Positions 8,889-16,662 of a stretch of DNA of 64,000 nucleotides are shown in pieces. Source of the stretch: an uncultured Draconibacterium sp. (GTDB taxonomy: Bacteria > Bacteroidota > Bacteroidia > Bacteroidales > Prolixibacteraceae); contig NZ_OY781884.1 of the NCBI RefSeq assembly GCF_963677155.1, positions 4,336,501 to 4,400,500 of the forward strand, written 5' to 3'. Position 1 is the stretch's first letter. Each line of letters opens with the position of its first letter. The translations under genes were made by a program, and so were the position numbers. Under the pieces are notes generated by a model. The model did no database searches. It was not told the origin of the DNA and saw only the letters and a program-made list of their open reading frames with translations.

Positions 8889-9191
8889 TTATTTCTTCCT
8901 GTTTTCTGATAGCATTCTGTTGAACTCATTTTCCAATTCCAGTTCTTCTTTAGATATTCCCATCAACCAGAGGTCGATGTCCTTTTTGTAAAAGAATTTT
9001 TGTCGGATATTGGCATTGTTCCCGGTAGGGATCAGTTTTTTACTGAGCAGCTTGTAAATTTTGCTTTTTGATAGCCCGGTGTACTGAGCCAGTTCTTCAA
9101 CATTGAAAACGGTTTTGTTTTCTGCCAGTAGGGTTTTGATTTGTTTTAATTCGTTTAGAACTTGTTTGGAAATAAATGCTTGATTTTCCAT
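8889..9191 (-). CDS. Excisionase-like helix-turn-helix protein
   Basis: The protein is about 100 residues from the ATG at 9191; in-frame ATGs at 9200 and 9230 are alternatives. A MerR/excisionase-type HTH covers about residues 28-80 (NVEELAQYTGLSKSKIYKLLSKKLIP..FYKKDIDLWLMG). These proteins bind the ends of integrated elements or regulate the primase/mob genes. It is directly upstream of the primase on the same strand. Confidence 0.75.
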   Translation of the reverse strand: MENQAFISKQVLNELKQIKTLLAENKTVFNVEELAQYTGLSKSKIYKLLSKKLIPTGNNANIRQKFFYKKDIDLWLMGISKEELELENEFNRMLSENRKK

Positions 9192-9319
9192 AGGTGACAT
9201 ATTTTTAATGATTAATGACGCTTGATGCATGAAAACTTCATCAGCAAATATGTAACTGTATGTAGCAATAAATCAAGAGGGTAATTTGAGTTACGGGGGA
9301 ATTACGGGAGAAATACCGT

Positions 9320-9988
9320 CTATCGAAAAAGTATTTTCTGAAAGGCCTTTATGTTTTCAGAAAATTCCGTTTCACTTTCATTCACAAACTCTGAGAACCG
9401 CGAGTTCAAACTCGTCCTTTTAACTTCTGAGCCGTTCAATGTGAAGGTTGATTCAATGAATTTAAAGAGTTGCTCTTTACGCTCTTTTTTGAAATCTCTA
9501 ATTCCACCATCAATAAGCAGGTGAAGAATGCGAAGCAGCTTTTTATAATCAGCTGCAGCCCGATTGTCTGAAACCAAACAAAAATTGATTTTGCTTTTTG
9601 TTTCAAGTCCATTTAATACCAGATTTATATTTTCCCGATCGTGTTCTGAGAAGCCCAGGCTTGGTAGAACGATCCCGTTTAAATTACTTCTGGTAAACTG
9701 CAAACGACTTGAAGGTACTTGTTTGGATAATTTTCGTGCTTCATGCAGCGATCCGATGAAAAGTAAAATCAAAAACAATCCAGTTATGCTTATGGCAGAG
9801 TAGAGGATAACATGGTGGACTGAAAAGCCCATACCCCAGAATCCAAAAAGTAGGATCGTAAAACAAAAAAGAAGGATAAAAAAGACTGTAGTATTGTGGT
9901 TGCGTAATATACGAATATTGAAGATCCACCGGAGTTTTCGGTTGAATCGGAAAAAAAGTAGTCCTGATTTCTTGATTATTGTTTCCAT
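9320..9988 (-). CDS. Hypothetical two-helix membrane protein
   Basis: The protein is about 222 residues from the ATG at 9988; the 10015 start would add an improbable N-terminal tail. Two hydrophobic segments lie near residues 33-52 and 58-80, followed by a soluble C-terminal domain of about 140 residues with no recognised motif. It reads in the same direction as the excisionase/primase/mob genes but is separated from them by about 130 bp. Function unknown. Confidence 0.6.
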   Translation of the reverse strand: METIIKKSGLLFFRFNRKLRWIFNIRILRNHNTTVFFILLFCFTILLFGFWGMGFSVHHVILYSAISITGLFLILLFIGSLHEARKLSKQVPSSRLQFTRSNLNGIVLPSLGFSEHDRENINLVLNGLETKSKINFCLVSDNRAAADYKKLLRILHLLIDGGIRDFKKERKEQLFKFIESTFTLNGSEVKRTSLNSRFSEFVNESETEFSENIKAFQKILFR

Positions 9989-10219
9989 AGCAGCCGCTCT
10001 AAGTATAAATTCCATGCAACATCAATACTATCTTCTTGTTTTCAACAGCATTGATAATTAGCTGATTAAAAGTAAAGAATCTGATAAATGCAATCAAATG
10101 AAAATCCGCGTTGGCGTATGTTTTGGGCTTATTTGGCTGTATTTGGCTTTCGAAATGTTGAAGAACATAGAATGACTCTGTGTATCTGGTAGTTTTTGGT
10201 GGTTTTTATTGGGTGATTT

Positions 10220-10239
10220 TGTTGTACCTATGTTGTACC
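10220..10239. repeat. Paired TGTTGTACC repeats outside the left att site
   Basis: TGTTGTACC occurs at 10220-10228 and 10231-10239, an 11-bp repeat spacing. The pair lies about 50 bp from the att core, matching the position and spacing of the paired CTTGCAAATA repeats at the other end of element B. It may be an arm-type integrase site belonging to a different, neighbouring element. Confidence 0.45.
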
Positions 10240-10252
10240 CGTACAAATAAAA

Positions 10253-10280
10253 AAGGAGTTAAACTTTCGTCTAACTCCTT
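10253..10280 (-). terminator. Rho-independent terminator beside the left att core
   Basis: AAGGAGTTA (10253-10261) pairs with TAACTCCTT (10272-10280). On the minus strand the stem is followed by a run of six T. It sits where a terminator for a minus-strand tRNA-Pro ending at 10292 would be expected. Confidence 0.7.
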
Positions 10281-10291
10281 GATTTTTAGTG

Positions 10292-10339
10292 GTCGGGATA
10301 CCAGGATTCGAACCTGGGACCCCCTGCTCCCAAAGCAGG
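10292..10339. repeat. attL of element B (tRNA-Pro 3' fragment)
   Basis: This is a 48-bp exact copy of 49862-49909, covering tRNA-Pro from the anticodon stem to the 3' end. Left of it the sequence returns to the outer mobilisation block; right of it (from 10340) it no longer matches a tRNA. Confidence 0.9.
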
Positions 10340-10440
10340 GTGAATACTGGTTTTATATGAATTGATATGATGTTAATATGCCAGTTTTTCAGTGTTTTAC
10401 GATTTTTGCAATTTCATATTCTTACAGAAAAAACCGATAT

Positions 10441-10465
10441 TTACTTGCAAATAACTTGCAAATTT
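10441..10465. repeat. Integrase arm-type repeats, left end of element B
   Basis: Two CTTGCAAAT units spaced 11 bp apart lie immediately before the integrase start. An almost identical pair, in the same orientation, lies at 49797-49817 near the other end. Matching short repeats near both ends are expected for integrase arm-binding sites and could also let the integrase repress its own promoter. Confidence 0.6.
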
Positions 10466-10473
10466 TTTCACAT

Positions 10474-11703
10474 ATGGGATTAACGGTAAAACTCCTTCTA
10501 GACAAGCGAAGACAGCGCAAAGACAAAAGCTACCCTCTGGTTATGCGCGTTGTGATTAACTCTAAAAGTGTGCAAATTCCTTCCGGCTATACCTTGCCGG
10601 AAAATGACTGGGATAATAAAAACCAGAAAATCAAATCGTCATGTAACCAGTTTGACAATTTAACACGGGTCAACAACCTTTTATCCAAGAAGAAATCCAA
10701 GGCGTTTGATGTGCTTACGAAACTGGATGAAGAAGGGGAGTTGGACTTCATGCCTATGAGCGAGGTCAAGGCCGCCATCCTTGGCGAAAAAGCCAAAGGG
10801 AAATCCTCCGTGTTTGATTTTATCAATCAGCTTACCGAAGAAATGACAACGGCAGGAAAACAGGGTAATGCCCGTGTTTATAAAATGCTGTCAAACCGAC
10901 TGGAAGCGTTGACGGGCGGTAAGGCAATCAAATTCGACAACATAAATTACGCATTCTTACAACGCTTTGAGAATGCCCATTTTGCCAATGGCGGCACCAA
11001 AGGCGGCTTGAGTGTTTATATGCGAACGCTACGGGCGATTTACAACAAAGCCATAAAAATGGGTGTTGCCAACCAATCCCGTTATCCGTTTAAGGATTAC
11101 AAAATAAAGAACGGTACGCCTGAACGTAAATCCCTAAGCGAGGAAGAGTTTCAAAAGCTATTAGAGGCAGACCTAAAGCCGAACTCGCCTTTGGAGCGAT
11201 CCAGAGAGTATTTTCTGGCCTCATTCTATCTGCGTGGTATGAACTGGATGGATATGGCCTTGCTCCGTCTTGGTGATATTGAAGGCGATTTAGAGCGCAT
11301 CCGCTATACCAGACAGAAAACAGGGAAGGGGTTTAATGTGAAAATCAATCCACGGCTAAAACCGATACTGGAAAGATTTATTGACGGGCGCACGGATAAA
11401 GAAGAGTTTGTATTCCCGATACTGAATTTGTCCTACTCGCCCGAACACTATCCCACGGCGATTTTGAACAAGCGCAAGAAACTCAATGGCTACCTTAAAA
11501 CCATTGCAAAAAATATCGGAATTTCTCCATTTACGATATACACGGCACGGCATACCTATGCGACCATGGGAAAACGCAAAGGCGTACCCACTGCTATCAT
11601 TCAGGAAAGTCTGGGGCATACGACCGAAGCCGTCACCCAGAACTATCTGGATTCTTTCGGCAATGACATTATCGATAAATACGATGACTTGATTATGGAT
11701 TGA
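10474..11703 (+). CDS. int: Tyrosine recombinase (integrase) of element B
   Basis: I start the protein at the ATG 10474 (MGLTVKLLLDKRRQRKD..), because the upstream extension would run through the arm-type repeats. It is about 409 residues, normal for Bacteroidota phage-type integrases: an N-terminal arm-binding beta domain, a SAM-like core-binding domain (about 105-200), and a catalytic domain. Visible catalytic elements are the first Arg in YLRGMNWMDM (about 252), the KTGK beta-turn, the box ARHTYATM (about 358), LGHTT, and the nucleophile in QNYLDSF (about 389). Position next to attL shows it drives integration into tRNA-Pro. Confidence 0.92.
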   Translation: MGLTVKLLLDKRRQRKDKSYPLVMRVVINSKSVQIPSGYTLPENDWDNKNQKIKSSCNQFDNLTRVNNLLSKKKSKAFDVLTKLDEEGELDFMPMSEVKAAILGEKAKGKSSVFDFINQLTEEMTTAGKQGNARVYKMLSNRLEALTGGKAIKFDNINYAFLQRFENAHFANGGTKGGLSVYMRTLRAIYNKAIKMGVANQSRYPFKDYKIKNGTPERKSLSEEEFQKLLEADLKPNSPLERSREYFLASFYLRGMNWMDMALLRLGDIEGDLERIRYTRQKTGKGFNVKINPRLKPILERFIDGRTDKEEFVFPILNLSYSPEHYPTAILNKRKKLNGYLKTIAKNIGISPFTIYTARHTYATMGKRKGVPTAIIQESLGHTTEAVTQNYLDSFGNDIIDKYDDLIMD

Positions 11704-11715
11704 ATTTAACAGGGA

Positions 11716-11742
11716 AGAGCGGCTAATGCTGCTCTTTTATTT
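11716..11742 (+). terminator. Integrase terminator
   Basis: AGAGCGGC, loop TAAT and GCTGCTCT form a hairpin followed by a T-rich tail, 12 bp after the integrase stop codon. Confidence 0.7.
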
Positions 11743-11938
11743 TGGAATTGTATCAACTGTGGCTTGTTTTTTAAGTAAGAATACAACATAATCTCATGTA
11801 AAGTAGTATTTTTATACAGTCTTTTATCGAAAAATTTATCAATGAATGGAAGAATTTCACAATTGACTAGTTTAAAGGTAAGAGAAACAAAAGCCCTAAT
11901 TCTACATAACTAAATCTGATTTTCAGGTTCTTAAAAGC

Positions 11939-14734
11939 ATGAAGAACGAAAAACTAACCAGAAAAGAAATAATTGACAATCGCCTGAAATTGGCTGGTTG
12001 GAATGTTAGTGATCGTTCTCAGGTAATTGAAGAATTCGATATAATTGTTGATGGTAATTTAGCCAGCGAAGCTCCAACCCCCTATGCAGGTCATCAATAC
12101 AGTGATTATGTGTTACTTGGAAAGGATGGGAAGCCTTTGGCTGTTGTTGAGGCTAAAAAAACGTCGGTAGATGCTGCAATTGGTAGAGAACAAGCCAAGC
12201 AATATTGTCACAATATTCAGAATTCGCATGGTGGAGACCTTCCTTTTTGTTTTTATACAAACGGCTATGACATTTATTTTTGGGATTTAGACAACTATCC
12301 ACCAAGAAAAATATTTGGGTTTCCAACGCGTGAGGATTTAGAGCGATATGCTTATATCCGAAAAGCCAGAAAACCGCTTGCAGGAGAGCTTATTAATACC
12401 CGAATAGTCGGACGAGATTATCAAATTCGAGCTATCCGAGCCGCGATGGAAGGCATTGAAAAGCGGAAGCGCAAATTTTTGTTGGTAATGGCAACCGGCA
12501 CTGGGAAGACACGGACTTGTATCGCTTTTGCAGATGCTTTGATGCGAGCTGGGTGGGCAGAGCGAGTATTATTTCTTGTTGATAGGATTGCGTTACGAGA
12601 CCAGGCACTCGAAGCATTTAAGGAACATTTGCCAAATGAACCACGTTGGCCTAAAAAAGGCGAAAAGGAAATTGCAAGTGCCCGGCGAATCTACGTTTCT
12701 ACTTATCCGACCATGTTGAATATTATTAGAAATGAGAAGAACAGTCTTTCTCCACATTTTTTTGATTTGATTGTCGTTGATGAAAGCCATCGGAGTATTT
12801 ACAACACCTATCAGGAAATTTTAGATTATTTTAATACAATAACTCTCGGCTTAACGGCAACGCCAACGGATGTTATCGACCACAATACGTTTGAATTGTT
12901 TGAATGTGAGGATGGAGTTCCAACCTTTGCCTATTCTTATGATGAAGCCGTATCCCATATACCGCCGTACTTGTGCAATTTTCAGGTAATGAAAATAAAA
13001 TCAAAGTTTCAGGATGAAGGTATAAATAAGCGCACAATCTCACTTGAAGACCAGAAGAAACTGATTTTTGAAGGTAAGGAAATTGAAGAAATTAACTATG
13101 AAGGCACCGATCTTGAGAAAAAGGTTATCAACAGGGGAACAAATGCCCTGATAGTGCGGGAATTCATGGAAGAGTGTATAAAAGATGCGAATGGTGTTTT
13201 GCCGGGAAAGACAATATTCTTTTGTATAAGCAAAGCTCATGCAAGACGAATTGAGGAAATTTTTGATTCACTTTATCCTGAGTACAAAGGGGAACTTGCA
13301 AAAGTTTTAGTCAGTGAAGACCCAAGAGTTTACGGCAAGGGCGGATTACTTGACCAATTTAAGCATAATGATATGCCTCGTGTAGCTATCAGCGTCGATA
13401 TGTTGGATACTGGAATTGATGTACAAGAGCTGGTCAATCTTGTCTTCGCAAAACCCGTCTATAGTTATACAAAATTCTGGCAGATGATTGGACGAGGAAC
13501 ACGCTTGCTTGACCCGGAGAAGATAAAACCTTGGTGTACGAGTAAAGGTGTGTTTCTTATCCTTGATTGTTGGGATAACTTTGAATTTTTCAAACTCAAT
13601 CCTAGAGGCAAAGAGCTTAAACAGCAGGTTCCGTTACCTGTTAGACTGTTTGGTGCAAGGCTAACTAAGATTGAAGAAGCGCAAAATCAGAATGAATTGG
13701 ATATTGCGGAAAAGGAAATCAAAAAACTAAAGAAACAGGTTGTAACATTACCTAAAAATTCGGTTGTCATCATTGATGCTTTCAATGATATGCAACGGAT
13801 GGAGGACAAAAATTTCTGGAATAATTTGACTTCGGACAAAATTGAGTATTTAGACGCAGTTATTAAGCCATTATTTCGAACAGTTTCTAATGCAGATTTT
13901 AAAGCCATGCGTTTTGAAAAAGATATTGTAGAAGTATCTTTGGCGCGATTGCAAAAGGAAGAAGAAAAATACGAAACCATCAAAGAGAGTATCATCGAAG
14001 AAATTGGCGAATTGCCGTTAAGTGTCAATATTGTGGCCAAACAAGAAGCACTGATTAAGAAGGCCCAGACTAATCATTTCTGGGCTACAGCTGACGAGGA
14101 TGGATTTGATGAGTTGATTGAAAGAATTTCTCCGTTGATGAAATTCAGGGAAGCTGTAATAACTCTTCCACCGGCAAAATATAATTTGAAGGACATTGTT
14201 TCTGAAAAAGAGTTTGTGGAGTTCGGGCCTCAACACGAAGCGTTGAGTGTCGCCAAATATCGAGAGCTAGTTGAGCAAAAAATAAATGAATTGGTCTTAT
14301 TAAGTCCAGCTTTGCAAAAGTTAAAACAGGGACTGGAACTGACACCGCAGGAGATTGATGAACTGGCAGAAGATTTGCACAACGAACATCCACATATAAC
14401 AATCGACTTGCTCCGTAAGGTATATAGTCACCGCAAAGCGCAATATGTACAATTCATAAAACACGTTTTGGGTATAGAGCTGTTGGAAAGCTTTGAAGAA
14501 ACTGTCACGAAGGCTTTTGACGAGTTCTTAAAGCGACATAGTTATTTAACCAGTCGTCAATTACAGTTCCTGGACTTATTGAAAAATTATGTAATAGAGA
14601 AGGGTGAATTAACCAAACGTAATTTGATTGAATCACCGTTTACTATGATTCACCCAGAGGGCGTAAGAGGTATTTTTAGCCCTAAAGAGATAGATGAAAT
14701 TCTAGATTTAACTAAAAAAGTACTGGCGGCATAA
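11939..14734 (+). CDS. hsdR: Type I restriction enzyme HsdR subunit
   Basis: This 931-residue motor/nuclease subunit has an N-terminal PD-(D/E)xK nuclease (D56, E71-x-K73 in AVVEAK), then SF2 helicase domains with Walker A ATGTGKT at 184-191, a VVDESH box near 280, the helicase motif LGLTATP near 300 and the Arg-finger motif IGRGTRL near 520. The C-terminus resembles the EcoEI-type HsdR tail. It translocates DNA and cuts unmethylated targets as part of the R2M2S complex. It is the first gene of an hsdR - GIY-YIG-like - hsdM - hsdS operon; the stop and the next start share one base. Confidence 0.93.
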   Translation: MKNEKLTRKEIIDNRLKLAGWNVSDRSQVIEEFDIIVDGNLASEAPTPYAGHQYSDYVLLGKDGKPLAVVEAKKTSVDAAIGREQAKQYCHNIQNSHGGDLPFCFYTNGYDIYFWDLDNYPPRKIFGFPTREDLERYAYIRKARKPLAGELINTRIVGRDYQIRAIRAAMEGIEKRKRKFLLVMATGTGKTRTCIAFADALMRAGWAERVLFLVDRIALRDQALEAFKEHLPNEPRWPKKGEKEIASARRIYVSTYPTMLNIIRNEKNSLSPHFFDLIVVDESHRSIYNTYQEILDYFNTITLGLTATPTDVIDHNTFELFECEDGVPTFAYSYDEAVSHIPPYLCNFQVMKIKSKFQDEGINKRTISLEDQKKLIFEGKEIEEINYEGTDLEKKVINRGTNALIVREFMEECIKDANGVLPGKTIFFCISKAHARRIEEIFDSLYPEYKGELAKVLVSEDPRVYGKGGLLDQFKHNDMPRVAISVDMLDTGIDVQELVNLVFAKPVYSYTKFWQMIGRGTRLLDPEKIKPWCTSKGVFLILDCWDNFEFFKLNPRGKELKQQVPLPVRLFGARLTKIEEAQNQNELDIAEKEIKKLKKQVVTLPKNSVVIIDAFNDMQRMEDKNFWNNLTSDKIEYLDAVIKPLFRTVSNADFKAMRFEKDIVEVSLARLQKEEEKYETIKESIIEEIGELPLSVNIVAKQEALIKKAQTNHFWATADEDGFDELIERISPLMKFREAVITLPPAKYNLKDIVSEKEFVEFGPQHEALSVAKYRELVEQKINELVLLSPALQKLKQGLELTPQEIDELAEDLHNEHPHITIDLLRKVYSHRKAQYVQFIKHVLGIELLESFEETVTKAFDEFLKRHSYLTSRQLQFLDLLKNYVIEKGELTKRNLIESPFTMIHPEGVRGIFSPKEIDEILDLTKKVLAA

Positions 14735-15078
14735 TGAAGATGGATGAACTGAAATGGACTAAATGGAAGCCAATGCCTACGCCTGAGAACTGTAGAACTA
14801 TTGTAGGCCCTGTTGGTCCTGGTGTTTATCAGATTAGAAACAAGAAAACAAATGAATATATTCAATTTGGGGAAAGCGTTACTTGTCAAAAAAGGATGAA
14901 ATCTTTCTTTCCAAAACCGTATGGAATTGGAGCCAGAAACAATGAAGATAAAAGAATTTATATACTTATGAATTGGCAAGATTTAGAATACCGAACCCTT
15001 CAGACTGATTCAAAGGAGGAAGCTGTATCAATTGACAGGTATTTGAAGTCGCTCAATATTCACAAGTTTAATACATAA
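14734..15078 (+). CDS. GIY-YIG-like protein inside the type I restriction operon
   Basis: The 114-residue protein contains a pattern close to the GIY-YIG nuclease core: GPGVYQIRNKKT, then YIQFGES, then a CQKRMKSF segment where the family's Arg-containing helix lies, and a late Glu/Ser-rich helix (SKEEAVSIDRYL). The canonical GIY and YIG are altered to GVY and YIQFG. The ATG overlaps the hsdR stop codon (TAATG), so it is translationally coupled. Type I operons do not normally carry a second nuclease-like gene; it could be a restriction accessory or an inactive DNA-binding form. Confidence 0.6.
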   Translation: MKMDELKWTKWKPMPTPENCRTIVGPVGPGVYQIRNKKTNEYIQFGESVTCQKRMKSFFPKPYGIGARNNEDKRIYILMNWQDLEYRTLQTDSKEEAVSIDRYLKSLNIHKFNT

Positions 15079-15093
15079 AGAAAGAAAAATATA

Positions 15094-16662
15094 ATGCTGC
15101 AAAATAACAGCACATTAAAATCATTAATAGAAAAGCTCTGGAATAATTTCTGGAGCGGCGGCATTGCCAATCCACTTACGGCAATAGAGCAGATAACATA
15201 TTTGCTTTTCATGAAGCGTTTGGACGATTTAGAAGCCAAGCGTGAACGCGATGCTGAGTTCACTGGGGAGCGTTATAATTCCCGTTTTAAAGGAACGTTT
15301 GTTATTCCCGGGACAGAAGAGAAAGTGGATAAAAATGAATTACGATTAAGCGTATTCAAACACTATCCGGCTGAACAAATGTTAATGCACGTTCAAACAA
15401 AAGTTTTTCCGTTTCTGAAAGTATTAAATGGTGAGACCTCGGCTTTTACCAAACATATGAAGAATGCCGTCTTTATTATGCCCAAGGCGAGTTTACTGGT
15501 CGAAGCTATTAATATCATTGAACAGATTTTTACAGAAATAGAACGAGATGCAACAGAAGGCGGCCAAGCTTTTCAAGATATTCAAGGCGATGTTTATGAA
15601 ATGCTACTTTCTGAAATCGCAACGGCTGGGAAAAATGGACAATTTCGTACCCCCCGCCATATTATCAAACTGATGGCTGAATTGGTTGCGCCACAGCTTG
15701 GGCAACGTATTGCTGACCCAGCATGTGGTACAAGCGGATTTTTGCTTGGAGCCTATCAATACATCCTGAGCGATTTGGTAAGAAAGAAAGACCCGAAAAA
15801 ACTTGTAAAGGATGAAGATGGATTTGAAAGGGCGGCTATCAGTGCCGTTCTCACCAAAAAAGTAAAGGAAATTCTTGACCAAAGTTTTTCCGGTTACGAC
15901 ATTGATACGACCATGGTGCGTTTAGGAATGATGAACCTGATGATGCACGGTATTGACGAGCCTTTGATTGATTATAAGGACACTCTTAGTAAGAGCTATA
16001 ATGAAACAGGACAGTACGACGTCATCTTGGCAAATCCGCCTTTTACCGGAAATATTGATAAAGGCGATATAAATGAAACGCTTCAATTGCCGACAACTAA
16101 GACCGAATTGCTGTTTGTTGAGCGTATTTTTCACATGCTTAAAATAGGCGGTACGGCGGCGGTGATTGTTCCTCAAGGGGTATTATTTGGTAGTGGCAAA
16201 GCATTTAAAACATTACGTCAGACCCTTATAGAAAAAGCTGAGCTAAAAGCAGTAATAGCCATGCCAAGCGGTGTGTTTAAACCCTATGCCGGAGTGGCTA
16301 CCGCTATTTTACTCTTTACCAAAGGTGGTGAAACCAACAATGTCTGGTTTTACGGTATGGAGAACGACGGTTACAGCTTGGATGATAAACGCAATAAGAT
16401 TGCAGGTAGCGATTTGTTGGATATAGTAAAATGCTACAAAGCCCGCAAACCAGGAAAAGACAATGACCGAAAAAGTAAACACTTTTTTGTTCCTAAGGCT
16501 GAAATCGAAGAAAACGGCTATGACCTGAGTTTTAGTAAGTACAAAGAAGAAGTGTATGAAGAAGTGATATATGAAAAGCCGGATATAATTATAGGTAAAC
16601 TGGAAAGTATCGAAAATGAGATTAGTAAAGGTTTGACTGAACTTAAAGGCTTGATGCAATGA
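15094..16662 (+). CDS. hsdM: Type I restriction system DNA methyltransferase HsdM
   Basis: This 522-residue N6-adenine methyltransferase has an N-terminal helical HsdM domain, AdoMet-binding ADPACGTSGF near residue 209 and the catalytic NPPF near residue 314. It methylates the site chosen by HsdS and is the core of the restriction complex. It follows the GIY-YIG-like gene by 15 bp and overlaps hsdS by 4 bp (16659-16662), indicating co-translation. Confidence 0.94.
   Translation: MLQNNSTLKSLIEKLWNNFWSGGIANPLTAIEQITYLLFMKRLDDLEAKRERDAEFTGERYNSRFKGTFVIPGTEEKVDKNELRLSVFKHYPAEQMLMHVQTKVFPFLKVLNGETSAFTKHMKNAVFIMPKASLLVEAINIIEQIFTEIERDATEGGQAFQDIQGDVYEMLLSEIATAGKNGQFRTPRHIIKLMAELVAPQLGQRIADPACGTSGFLLGAYQYILSDLVRKKDPKKLVKDEDGFERAAISAVLTKKVKEILDQSFSGYDIDTTMVRLGMMNLMMHGIDEPLIDYKDTLSKSYNETGQYDVILANPPFTGNIDKGDINETLQLPTTKTELLFVERIFHMLKIGGTAAVIVPQGVLFGSGKAFKTLRQTLIEKAELKAVIAMPSGVFKPYAGVATAILLFTKGGETNNVWFYGMENDGYSLDDKRNKIAGSDLLDIVKCYKARKPGKDNDRKSKHFFVPKAEIEENGYDLSFSKYKEEVYEEVIYEKPDIIIGKLESIENEISKGLTELKGLMQ

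Noticed and set aside
10292-10345. Second tRNA-Pro gene at the left end of element B
   Set aside because: Only the 3' part from the anticodon stem is present; the 5' half does not fold into a tRNA, so it is an att duplicate.
10180-10365. Small protein spanning the left att site
   Set aside because: It runs through the tRNA-Pro fragment and a terminator and carries the frame of a tRNA; coding is not credible.
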